DNA of 16,204 nucleotides, taken from assembly GCA_903908785.1 (NCBI GenBank), contig CAIVTL010000691.1:1-16204 (forward strand), in the 5' to 3' direction. Of the stretch, positions 1-6,114 are shown in pieces. Numbering within the stretch: position 1 is the stretch's first letter; every line of letters begins with the position of its first letter. Position numbers and translations under genes: made by a program. Source of the DNA: Caldifarciminota bacterium. GTDB taxonomy: Bacteria; Hydrothermota; Tepidihabitantia; Tepidihabitantales; Tepidihabitantaceae. The notes under the pieces were generated by a model. The model worked only from the letters and a program-made list of their open reading frames with translations. It had not been told where the DNA came from and did no database searches.

Positions 1-129
1 AGATTGAGTCTCGACCCGAACCCGAGTATTGCGTCGCCGATGGTAACACTTGACGACGGTCTTCAGGACCTCGATGGCCTCAGGACAGGTTCCTGGCAGA
101 CGCCGGAGACGCCGCCCGCCTCGGGCCAT

Positions 130-164
130 TTTGACTCTTGAGATTTGCCTTCTGCCTTTTGACT
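130..164. repeat. Heptanucleotide repeat array, TTTGMCT family
   Basis: Five consecutive 7-bp units in perfect phase, consensus TTTGMCT (first and fifth are TTTGACT, the third TTTGCCT, the others degenerate). The same phase can be followed with weaker similarity to about position 199 through a tract rich in CTCCGC and GCGC. It lies in non-coding DNA, 64 bp before the -35 box at 229. It is one of several 7-bp repeat families in the window. Confidence 0.75.
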
Positions 165-228
165 TGCGCATCCTCCGCGCCCTGTGCGCTCCGCAGTTCA
201 ATGTCGGATTCGGGGCGCCCCGGATTCC

Positions 229-256
229 TTGACTCACCGCTCACCAACTGTATTCT
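229..256 (+). promoter_or_regulatory. Sigma70-type promoter for the lipoprotein gene
   Basis: TTGACT at 229-234 and TATTCT at 251-256, with a 16-bp spacer. Predicted start is near 263, giving a leader of about 235 nt before the gene at 498. The boxes match those proposed elsewhere in the window. No other promoter of comparable quality was seen before 498. Confidence 0.5.
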
Positions 257-497
257 TAGCCCGCAGCTAAGTGCGGGTAGCGCAGAGTTTGGGCAGACTG
301 TCCACCGCCGGCCCCGAGGCAAGCGGTGGCGCGTACTACCAAACCGACAGGCAGGCCATGTCTGCCTCCCGATAACTCGCACAATACTCACAATAGACCA
401 ATGTATGCCGGAGCCTTTCCGGCAGGCAAACGGGAACCGCCCTAAGGCCCGCAGGCGCTTGCGCGTGCGTGGCGGGATCCGCGAAAGGAAGACGGAG
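257..497 (+). other. Long structured 5' leader, no gene seen in 1-497
   Basis: No convincing gene is seen in the first 497 bases. The transcribed part holds four perfect short hairpins in a row: CCCGCA/TGCGGG (260-265 with 272-277), CCACCGC/GCGGTGG (302-308 with 323-329), AGGCAG/CTGCCT (349-354 with 362-367) and GCCGGA/TCCGGC (407-412 with 418-423). None has a U-tract, so they are not simple terminators. No known riboswitch core (TPP, cobalamin, c-di-GMP-I, SAM) was recognised. An ORF open through here in frame with the lipoprotein would put its signal peptide in mid-protein and is not believed. Confidence 0.3.
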
Positions 498-1520
498 ATG
501 AACAAATCCAGGTTGCTGGCATTGCTGGCAATCACGGTGGCGGCCGGGCTGCTGGTCTCGGGCTGCAAGAGCCCGATGGGCCTCGACCCGAACACCAATA
601 TCGCCTGGCATTGGGTGCCCCAGCCCGAAGTATTCACGCTCTGGGCCGGGCAGAACCAGAACGCCGGGAACGTGACCGTGTGGAACACGCCGGAAACGCT
701 CTACATCAAGTACAACATGACCGGGAACTGGTGGCTTGAAGAAACCCACGCCCATGTGGCCCTCTCGCTCGCCGGCATCCCGCAGAAGAATGGCAACCCG
801 CCCCCGGGCCAGTTCGAGTTCTCGAACACTTGGAGCCCGCGCGTGCAGACCTGCACGTACGCGATTCCGGTCCGGACCGGCTGGAACGTCGGCGTCACCC
901 TCTACATCGCGACCCACGCGGTGGCGGTTCAGCTTGACGGCGGCGGCAAGGTAATCCAGCGCCAGACCGGCTGGGCCGGGCCGCACGACTTCCCGGGCAA
1001 GAACTGGGCCAAGTACATCAAGTACACGTTCAAGAAAGCCTACAAAGACGTGACCCTGCCGACCGGCGCGATTACGATGGTCGGCGGCTACCCGGGCACC
1101 AATAGCTACTGGGACATCACGCTGTCGGGCGTGCCATCTGGGTACGATGTGTGGAACGGCACGTGGAGAGGCTGGTGCGGAGAGCATGACGTCTACATGA
1201 CCCCGGGCGTACCGTACTCGGTCGTGCTGTGGTCGACGGCCAACCCGAACCTGCCCGACCGCTGCAAGAATGCCGGCTGGGACAACGTCAACTACCTGCT
1301 CAACCACAAGGTACCGGGCGCGACTACGGACCAGGTGGAAACGGCCGCCTGGTGGCTGCTAGGCAGCTATTCCTACCCGACCGACCCGGTGGCGCAGCAG
1401 ATGGCCGATGACGCTGCCGCCAACGGCGACGGCTGGTATCCGGGTAGTGGCGACTGGATTGCGGTCATCACGGAGACCGCCCAGAACGTCCAGCTCTGCT
1501 TCATCGAAGTCGACCCATGA
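498..1520 (+). CDS. Secreted lipoprotein of unknown function
   Basis: 340 residues. The ATG at 498 is chosen because AAAGGA lies 8 nt upstream and because the protein then opens with a classic lipoprotein signal: basic MNKSR, a hydrophobic stretch, and lipobox LVSGC with the lipidated cysteine at position 23. An upstream in-frame start near 138 would bury this signal. The mature part is rich in Trp, Tyr, Gly and Pro with many predicted beta strands, as in exported surface proteins. The last 120 residues (WCGEHD at 226-231, a W..VNYLLN stretch, ETAAWW from 281, and YPGSGDWIAVI near the end) recall the Cys...Gln layout of thioester-domain surface proteins and their relatives, but the Gln position is Glu281, so an internal thioester would not form. 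That resemblance is from memory and weak. An intrinsic terminator follows, so it is probably monocistronic. Confidence 0.85.
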   Translation: MNKSRLLALLAITVAAGLLVSGCKSPMGLDPNTNIAWHWVPQPEVFTLWAGQNQNAGNVTVWNTPETLYIKYNMTGNWWLEETHAHVALSLAGIPQKNGNPPPGQFEFSNTWSPRVQTCTYAIPVRTGWNVGVTLYIATHAVAVQLDGGGKVIQRQTGWAGPHDFPGKNWAKYIKYTFKKAYKDVTLPTGAITMVGGYPGTNSYWDITLSGVPSGYDVWNGTWRGWCGEHDVYMTPGVPYSVVLWSTANPNLPDRCKNAGWDNVNYLLNHKVPGATTDQVETAAWWLLGSYSYPTDPVAQQMADDAAANGDGWYPGSGDWIAVITETAQNVQLCFIEVDP

Positions 1521-1558
1521 TTGGTTAGTCGACAAACCGGCAGACGGTTACCGGGCGG

Positions 1559-1584
1559 GCGGCGGAGGAACCTCCGCCGCTTTT
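1559..1584 (+). terminator. Intrinsic terminator of the lipoprotein gene
   Basis: GCGGCGGAG pairs with CTCCGCCGC around a GAAC loop (1559-1580), a 9-bp GC stem, followed by TTTT (1581-1584). It begins 38 bp after the stop codon. The U-run is short but the stem is strong. Confidence 0.75.
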
Positions 1585-1856
1585 CATGCCGCCAGAATCT
1601 CTGGCGCATAGTGAGTACCTCTGTTTCCGTCAAGGCTGGACGGGGTTTGGGATTCACCATTTGGCGAATGCTGCCAACTCGGGCCGGGATGCCAAGGCGG
1701 CCGTGCGTCCGAGGTCAGCAATTCTTCATTATGGAGCCTGTCGGAAAACTGGCCCGCATCGTATGGCTCACTGCCGGCGTCTATCCATGTAGATACCGTC
1801 CCTACCGACATTGTCAAAGTAGTTCCAGTTTGGCGTTCACGCCCGGCAGGAGATGG
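1585..1856. other. Intergenic stretch without a recognised gene
   Basis: Together with the terminator, 371 bp separate the lipoprotein and peptidase genes. A second hairpin, CGCCAGA/TCTGGCG with an ATC loop (1590-1606), follows the terminator but has no U-tract. Open frames on both strands here are short, overlap each other and resemble nothing known, so they are treated as chance. Confidence 0.5.
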
Positions 1857-1885
1857 TTGACAGATATGGTAAGTGCGCCTAGGAT
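1857..1885 (+). promoter_or_regulatory. Promoter of the M28 peptidase gene, leaderless geometry
   Basis: Perfect TTGACA at 1857-1862, a 17-bp spacer, and TAGGAT at 1880-1885. Only six bases separate the -10 box from the ATG at 1892, so initiation at the usual distance falls on the A of the start codon. The AGGA that might be read as a Shine-Dalgarno site is part of the -10 box. Confidence 0.65.
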
Positions 1886-1891
1886 GTGGGC

Positions 1892-3568
1892 ATGAAGAAG
1901 CTGGCGATGGCTTTGGTTTTGCTGGTCGCGACCGGGGCGGCGGCGGATTTACTGGTCCGGGTTGACTTTACGGTCGGGCTTGATGCTCGGGCAGTCGCGG
2001 CCTTGGGTGTAGACGTGCTGCTTGCGCCTGACGGTTGGTGCCTTGCGCGCGGGGACGAGGCCGGCGTAGCGCGCCTGACAGGGCAGTTCCGTTGCACGGT
2101 CCTCGACCGGGACCCGGCGGCCAAGCGCTATGTCTTCGTCTTCGTCAGACCCGGGTTCGTCCGGGCGCGGCTGGCCGAATTCGGCACGTGCCTGACCGCG
2201 GACGAGGCCGGGGTGCTGCTGCGTACCAGCGAGGAAGGAGTAATAGGGCTGAACCGGCTGCCGGTGGAGTTGTATACCGTATCGATGAGGACCGTGAACC
2301 TGGGAGAACTCTCAAATCCCAAATCACAAATCACAAACCGAGCCGAAGCGACCCGAGGAGAAATCGCAAACCTGAAATCCAAAATCCCCCATGGGCAGAC
2401 GGTGTCGGATAGTCTCGTCTGGACGCTGGTGAATCGGGTGAGCCAGGATTCGCTCGCGGCGCGGCTGCGGCGGATGGTGGCGTTTCGGACCCGCTATGCC
2501 ACAACCGAGTCGTGCCGCAGCGCCTGCGACTGGATGCGCCAGCAGTTCATCACGTACGGCTGCGACAGTACCTGCCTTGATACGTTTGCCAGCAACTACG
2601 CGCCGAACGTAGTGGGAATCCGAACCGGCAAGGTTAATCCCCGGCATGTCTTCGTCGTCACCGGTCACATTGACAACACTTCCGAGTCGCCGGAGACGTT
2701 CGCGCCGGGATCGGATGATAACGCGTCGGGCAGCGGGCTCGTCATCGAGGCCGCGCGGGTGTTTGCGGACGTTGACTTCGACAATACCGTCTGGTTTGTC
2801 GGGTTCTCGGCTGAGGAGCAGGGGTTGGTTGGCTCCGACAGCTTTGTCTACGCGTGTCGGCAGCGGGGCGATTCGATTATCGCCGCTTTTCATTCGGACA
2901 TGATTTCCTACGGCCGCGACGACTCGCTGGTGGTGGTCCACACGACCGCCCTGCCCCAGACCGAATCGCTGGCCCGGTTCTTCCTCGCGCAGGCGGATAC
3001 GTTCTCCAGCCTGCAGGCAAAGGACACGGTCGTCAATGAGGCCCGTTCCGACCACTATTCGTTCTGGAAGTACGGCTACCTGGCAATCCGCGGCCGGTTC
3101 CACGATGAGACGCCAATGTACCACACGACCGGCGACACCATCGGACCGTTCCACTACGCCAACTGCGGGACGAACAACCTGCCGCTCTACACGGAGATGA
3201 CAAAGGCCGCGGTGGCCACGGTCGCGAAGTGGGCCGGCGCGAACCCGCGGGTCGGGGTCGCGGAGGGGAAGTCGACAGTTCGCAGCTTCCAGCTTACGGC
3301 CTGTCCGACCGTGTTCAGGAATTCGGTACGCATCCGGCTTGACCCCGCGAACCCTCGAACCCGTGAACCGGTTGCCGTATCCGTCTACGACGCGTCTGGT
3401 CGCCTCGTCCGGGTCCTGTCTTTGCCCCAATCCCCGACCCCTGGCCCCTATTCCCTGACCTGGGACGGGTCGACCGACGCGGGCCGGCGCGCGGGCCCGG
3501 GCGTCTACCTGTTTCGGCTGACCGGCAACGACGGTGCGGCAACCGCCCGGGCGATGCTGACCGAGTAA
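1892..3568 (+). CDS. Secreted M28-family zinc metallopeptidase with C-terminal FlgD-like domain
   Basis: 558 residues from the ATG at 1892 (a GTG at 1886 is less likely, see the promoter). A Sec signal peptide (MKKLAMALVLL..., cleavage probably after AAA at 16-18) is followed by an N-terminal region to about 140, a repeat-encoded linker (141-166), the M28 aminopeptidase-like domain (about 170-440) and a FlgD-type Ig domain (about 460-558, with VYDASGRLVRVL and GPGVYLFRL). The family's co-catalytic zinc ligands are all present: His259 in GHID, Asp276 in GSDDNASG, Glu308-Glu309 in SAEEQG, Asp336 in HSDM and His388 in RSDH. It should therefore be an active peptidase cleaving peptides outside the cytoplasm, with unknown specificity. 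C-terminal FlgD/Por-like domains are common on exported proteins in FCB-type bacteria, where related domains act in sorting. Two more repeat arrays are translated within this last domain. Confidence 0.9.
   Translation: MKKLAMALVLLVATGAAADLLVRVDFTVGLDARAVAALGVDVLLAPDGWCLARGDEAGVARLTGQFRCTVLDRDPAAKRYVFVFVRPGFVRARLAEFGTCLTADEAGVLLRTSEEGVIGLNRLPVELYTVSMRTVNLGELSNPKSQITNRAEATRGEIANLKSKIPHGQTVSDSLVWTLVNRVSQDSLAARLRRMVAFRTRYATTESCRSACDWMRQQFITYGCDSTCLDTFASNYAPNVVGIRTGKVNPRHVFVVTGHIDNTSESPETFAPGSDDNASGSGLVIEAARVFADVDFDNTVWFVGFSAEEQGLVGSDSFVYACRQRGDSIIAAFHSDMISYGRDDSLVVVHTTALPQTESLARFFLAQADTFSSLQAKDTVVNEARSDHYSFWKYGYLAIRGRFHDETPMYHTTGDTIGPFHYANCGTNNLPLYTEMTKAAVATVAKWAGANPRVGVAEGKSTVRSFQLTACPTVFRNSVRIRLDPANPRTREPVAVSVYDASGRLVRVLSLPQSPTPGPYSLTWDGSTDAGRRAGPGVYLFRLTGNDGAATARAMLTE
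2314..2388 (+). repeat. Heptanucleotide repeats (AAATCMC) translated inside the peptidase
   Basis: Two runs: units AAATCCC, AAATCAC, AAATCAC at 2314-2334, fading into AAACCGA, and a second in-phase run of four units at 2361-2388 (AAATCGC through AAATCCC). The offset between runs is not a multiple of seven. They encode residues 141-166, including NPKSQITN, a low-complexity stretch exactly between the N-terminal region and the catalytic domain. The same family closes hypF. Confidence 0.8.
3349..3372 (+). repeat. Octanucleotide repeats (GAACCCYY) in the peptidase C-terminal domain
   Basis: Three 8-bp units (GAACCCTC, GAACCCGT, GAACCGGT) encoding about residues 486-494, NPRTREP, in a loop between two strands of the FlgD-like domain. 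The same unit occurs in hypF at 7929-7960, where it also yields NPRTP. Confidence 0.6.
3425..3459 (+). repeat. Heptanucleotide repeats (CCCCKRC) in the peptidase C-terminal domain
   Basis: Five in-phase 7-bp units, all beginning CCC (such as CCCCAAT, CCCCGAC, CCCTGAC), encode about residues 512-523, PQSPTPGPYSL, in a loop before the TWDG strand. A related C-rich array ends the gene at 14770-15429. Confidence 0.7.
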
Positions 3569-3614
3569 CTCTTCCCTGTGCGTCCACTGCCCGTGGGGGG
3601 CGACCCGCGCGGGC

Positions 3615-3643
3615 TGGACAAGGCCGGGCCCGGGGCTTATCAT
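3615..3643 (+). promoter_or_regulatory. Promoter of the PLP-enzyme gene, near-leaderless
   Basis: TGGACA at 3615-3620 (five of six consensus bases), a 17-bp spacer, and TATCAT at 3638-3643. The expected start is 3650-3653 and the ATG is at 3653, leaving a leader of zero to three bases. No Shine-Dalgarno sequence precedes the ATG. Confidence 0.5.
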
Positions 3644-3652
3644 CTGGGCGGC

Positions 3653-4651
3653 ATGAATCAGGACGCAGGCCGGCGACCGACCGGCTGGGGCGACCCCCCG
3701 GTCAAGGCCCCGACCATTGACGACGTTCGCAAGGCTGCCGAGCGGCTCAAGGGTATCGCCAGCCGCACGCCGCTGGTGCCGTTCGGATCACCGAGCGGTG
3801 GAATATACGTGAAATCCGAGGTCGGACAGCCGACCGGTTCGTTCAAGCTTCGCGGCGTATACAACTGGGCGGCGGGCCTGTCGCGGGATGAGGTCGGGCG
3901 CGGGTTCTCCACTTTCAGCGCGGGCAATACCGCACTGGCGCTCGCGCACGCCGCCAGAACCTTTGGTACGACCTGCCGCAGCATCCTGCCCGACTACGCC
4001 CCGGAAATCAAGGTACGGGCGCTGCGCGACGGCGGAGTTGAAACCCTGCTGGTCTCCTTCGAAGAGTTGGCCGACTACATCTTCCGCGCCGGGTGGCGGG
4101 ACGAGCCTTATGCCTTCCTCCATCCGTGGACCGAGCCGGCGATGCTTGCCGGCCACGCGACCATCGGCCTCGAAATCATTGAGGACCGGCCCGACGTCGA
4201 AACCGTGTACGTGCCGGTCGGGGGCGGGGCGCTGGCCTGCGGGGTCGGCTGCGCGGTCAAGGCGTTTAACCCCGGGACGAGGATTGTCGGAGTCCAGACC
4301 GAATCGTACCCTTCGCTCGCGCAGAGTTTCCGTCAAGGCCGGCCGGTCTGGGTGGAGTCGAAGCCGACCATCTGCGACGGCGTGGCGGTCCCGTTCACCA
4401 CCGACCAGCTCTACCCCCTGCTCCGGGAGACCGTGGACGGCGTCGCGGTCGTGTCTGAGGCGCAGGTGCGCGCGGCGGTTCGCGTCCTGGCGACGGATAG
4501 CCGGGTGGAGTCAGAAGGCGCGGGCGCGCTGGCCGTCGCGGCGGCCATGGATACGCCGCGGGAGGAACGCGGGCTCTCCGTCTGCCTGGTGACGGGCGGC
4601 AATATTACGCGGCAGCAGCTCGACGAAATTCTGGCCGGCCAGTCAGCGTGA
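3653..4651 (+). CDS. PLP-dependent threonine/serine dehydratase-family enzyme
   Basis: 332 residues, the usual size of fold-type II dehydratases and racemases without an ACT regulatory domain. The ATG at 3653 is preferred to an in-frame GTG at 3578, which lacks a ribosome site and adds 25 residues of GC-rich junk. Lys65 in PTGSFKLRG should form the Schiff base with PLP. SAGNT (Asn92) corresponds to the substrate/PLP-ring loop, GGG at 190-192 is the phosphate-binding glycine loop, and VTGGNIT lies at the C-terminal cofactor site. The family deaminates L-threonine or L-serine to 2-oxo acids, or racemises serine, in the cytosol. Two points depart from textbook members: SAGNTALALA replaces the usual SAGNHAQGVA, and Thr occupies the common Ser/Cys position before GGN. 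The exact substrate is therefore open. It stands alone, with its own promoter. Confidence 0.85.
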   Translation: MNQDAGRRPTGWGDPPVKAPTIDDVRKAAERLKGIASRTPLVPFGSPSGGIYVKSEVGQPTGSFKLRGVYNWAAGLSRDEVGRGFSTFSAGNTALALAHAARTFGTTCRSILPDYAPEIKVRALRDGGVETLLVSFEELADYIFRAGWRDEPYAFLHPWTEPAMLAGHATIGLEIIEDRPDVETVYVPVGGGALACGVGCAVKAFNPGTRIVGVQTESYPSLAQSFRQGRPVWVESKPTICDGVAVPFTTDQLYPLLRETVDGVAVVSEAQVRAAVRVLATDSRVESEGAGALAVAAAMDTPREERGLSVCLVTGGNITRQQLDEILAGQSA

Positions 4652-4663
4652 CCCCAATACATC

Positions 4664-4691
4664 TTGACAAATGAGCCCCGACGAATAGCAT
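4664..4691 (+). promoter_or_regulatory. Promoter upstream of the membrane-protein gene
   Basis: Perfect TTGACA at 4664-4669, a 16-bp spacer and TAGCAT at 4686-4691. Predicted start is close to 4698, about 164 nt before the ATG at 4862. A GTG at 4698 on the predicted start would begin an 18-codon frame, and a GTG at 4694 opens a 55-codon frame ending at the TAG abutting the next ATG. Neither is convincing as a gene. Confidence 0.5.
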
Positions 4692-4845
4692 AAGTGCGTG
4701 CAGGAGAACCCTCTGCGCCCGTTCGTCAGGCTTTTGCGGCCAAATCAGTGCTGAGTTCTACCCGTGATTCAATTCCAGCGCCGTTTCTTCCCGGTTCTAG
4801 CCGGGTTCATGGAGCTGTTCAGGTAAGGCCGAACTGTGTCGACCC

Positions 4846-4854
4846 AAAAAGGAG
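4846..4854 (+). promoter_or_regulatory. Shine-Dalgarno site fixing the start at 4862
   Basis: AAAAAGGAG at 4846-4854 sits 7 nt before the ATG. It is the best ribosome-binding site in the window and contrasts with neighbouring genes that have none. Confidence 0.8.
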
Positions 4855-4861
4855 TTTCTAG

Positions 4862-6049
4862 ATGACCAAGCTTCACTGGAGCTACAAGGACGTATTCCGC
4901 GCCCTGCGTCTCGGCTTCTCGGCCAAGAAAGTATGGATGATGTCCCTCGGCCTGCTCTTCGGGTTCGGCGGCTACGCGATACTCACCTACCTCGCGTACA
5001 CCGTCGCCGGCACCGACGTCCTGACCGTCTGGCAGACATTCCGCCTGGTGCCGTTCCCGTCGCCGCTGGACTATGCGTTCCCGTGGTACTCGTGGGTTAT
5101 CTACGGTGCGGCGGTCGCGTATTTCCTGGCCGTCCTGCTGATAACCGGCACGGCGGTGTCCAAGGTCGCGTACGAGCAACTGCGGGGCGACGAGTTCTAC
5201 GAGTCCAAGGAGGCGTTCCGATTTGCCTTCAAGAACAGCTCGGCGGTGCTCGCCAGCCCGCTCTTGATACTTGCCTTCGTGGCGCTGATTGTGGTCGGCG
5301 GGCTGGTTCTCAGCCTGCTGGGTGCGATACCGCTGGCCGGCGAAATCATCGTCGGCCTGCTGGGGATCGTCGGGTTCATCGCGTCTCTCTTCGTCGTCTA
5401 CCTGCTGGTGGTCTTCGCCTTCTCGCTGCTCCTCGGCCCCAGCGTAGTCGGTGCCACCCGCTCGGACACGTTCGACACGCTCTTCGAAGTCTTCTCCTGC
5501 GTGAACGAACAGCCCGCGCGGCTCCTGTGGTACACTGCGATGGTGGCGTTCCTCGCCAAGGTCGGGTCGTTCCTGCTTGGGTTGGCCGCCAGCGCGGCCG
5601 GCAGAATCGGCTACGCGATTACCGGCACGTTCATGGGAGAGAAGCTGGCCGACACGATGGGCAATGCGGCGTTCTACTTCAAGCTCTCGGCGCCGGACTG
5701 GATTCCCCAGTTCTTCCACCAGGCGTTCCTCGCGGAGATGAATGCCTACGGACTGCCGCAGGTCTATCTGCCGGGTGACTACGTGGCGCTCGGATGGAGC
5801 TCGGACATTGCCGCCCTGCTGCTCGGGGTCGTCTTTTACGCAGTAGCGCTGATGGTGGTCGGGTACGGCCTGTCGGTCTGGTTCACGGGCATGACTCTCA
5901 ACTTCTCGGTGCTCGCGTACAAGAAAGACGAAAAGAACGTGCTGGAACTGCCGGAAGATGACGAAGAGTTAATCGAGCCGGTACCCAACGAAGAGCTGAA
6001 AGACCTGAAACCCAAGCCGGCTTCCGAAGACCCGGAGAAGAAGGCGTAG
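4862..6049 (+). CDS. Polytopic membrane protein of unknown function
   Basis: 395 residues. About six hydrophobic segments are visible, near residues 25-48, 76-99, 128-154, 158-192 (long enough for a re-entrant or double span), 221-247 and 313-345. The loop from about 250 to 310 is the longest extramembrane part (TMGNAAFYFKL, DWIPQFFHQAF). The tail after 352 is highly charged and acidic (ELPEDDEELIEPVP) and probably cytoplasmic. No catalytic motif or transporter signature was recognised, and the many Gly and Ala in the helices say little. The start is fixed by a strong Shine-Dalgarno site. A hairpin follows the stop, so it is probably transcribed alone. Confidence 0.85.
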   Translation: MTKLHWSYKDVFRALRLGFSAKKVWMMSLGLLFGFGGYAILTYLAYTVAGTDVLTVWQTFRLVPFPSPLDYAFPWYSWVIYGAAVAYFLAVLLITGTAVSKVAYEQLRGDEFYESKEAFRFAFKNSSAVLASPLLILAFVALIVVGGLVLSLLGAIPLAGEIIVGLLGIVGFIASLFVVYLLVVFAFSLLLGPSVVGATRSDTFDTLFEVFSCVNEQPARLLWYTAMVAFLAKVGSFLLGLAASAAGRIGYAITGTFMGEKLADTMGNAAFYFKLSAPDWIPQFFHQAFLAEMNAYGLPQVYLPGDYVALGWSSDIAALLLGVVFYAVALMVVGYGLSVWFTGMTLNFSVLAYKKDEKNVLELPEDDEELIEPVPNEELKDLKPKPASEDPEKKA

Positions 6050-6067
6050 CTCGCGCTAAGTCGTTAC

Positions 6068-6085
6068 CGGCTAATAAGTTAGCCG
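6068..6085. terminator. Perfect inverted repeat between the membrane-protein gene and hypF
   Basis: CGGCTAA, loop TAAG, TTAGCCG form a perfect 7-bp stem 19 bp after the upstream stop. There is no U-tract, so it may be a weak terminator or an operator: it lies 13 bp before the -10 box TATAAT at 6099. Confidence 0.35.
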
Positions 6086-6098
6086 ACTCATCCCGCGC

Positions 6099-6104
6099 TA
6101 TAAT
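6099..6104 (+). promoter_or_regulatory. Candidate -10 box of hypF
   Basis: TATAAT is a perfect -10 hexamer ending ten bases before the GTG at 6115. No good -35 box stands 16-18 bp upstream (AAGTTA at 6076-6081 is poor). The hexamer overlaps codons that look like the missing first strand of HypF, so it may be coincidental. Confidence 0.35.
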
Positions 6105-6114
6105 TACGGGCGCG

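Noticed and set aside
257..497. Known riboswitch in the lipoprotein leader
   Set aside because: GGCAAACG..CCTAAGG near 424-450 recalls pieces of the c-di-GMP-I aptamer, but the order and the core around it do not match.
336..1307. 323-codon antisense frame under the lipoprotein gene
   Set aside because: Shadow of a high-GC3 gene; the sense strand has a lipobox, a ribosome site and a terminator.
1521..1895. 124-codon frame directly after the lipoprotein stop
   Set aside because: It begins before the intrinsic terminator, reads through it and through the next promoter, and resembles no protein.
2324..3643. 439-codon antisense frame under the M28 peptidase
   Set aside because: The plus strand carries all peptidase ligands in order; the antisense translation is Arg/Pro/Gly-rich without motifs.
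4769..5719. 316-codon antisense frame under the membrane-protein gene
   Set aside because: Highly charged, low-complexity translation, the mirror image of a high-GC3 hydrophobic gene; the plus strand has a strong ribosome site.
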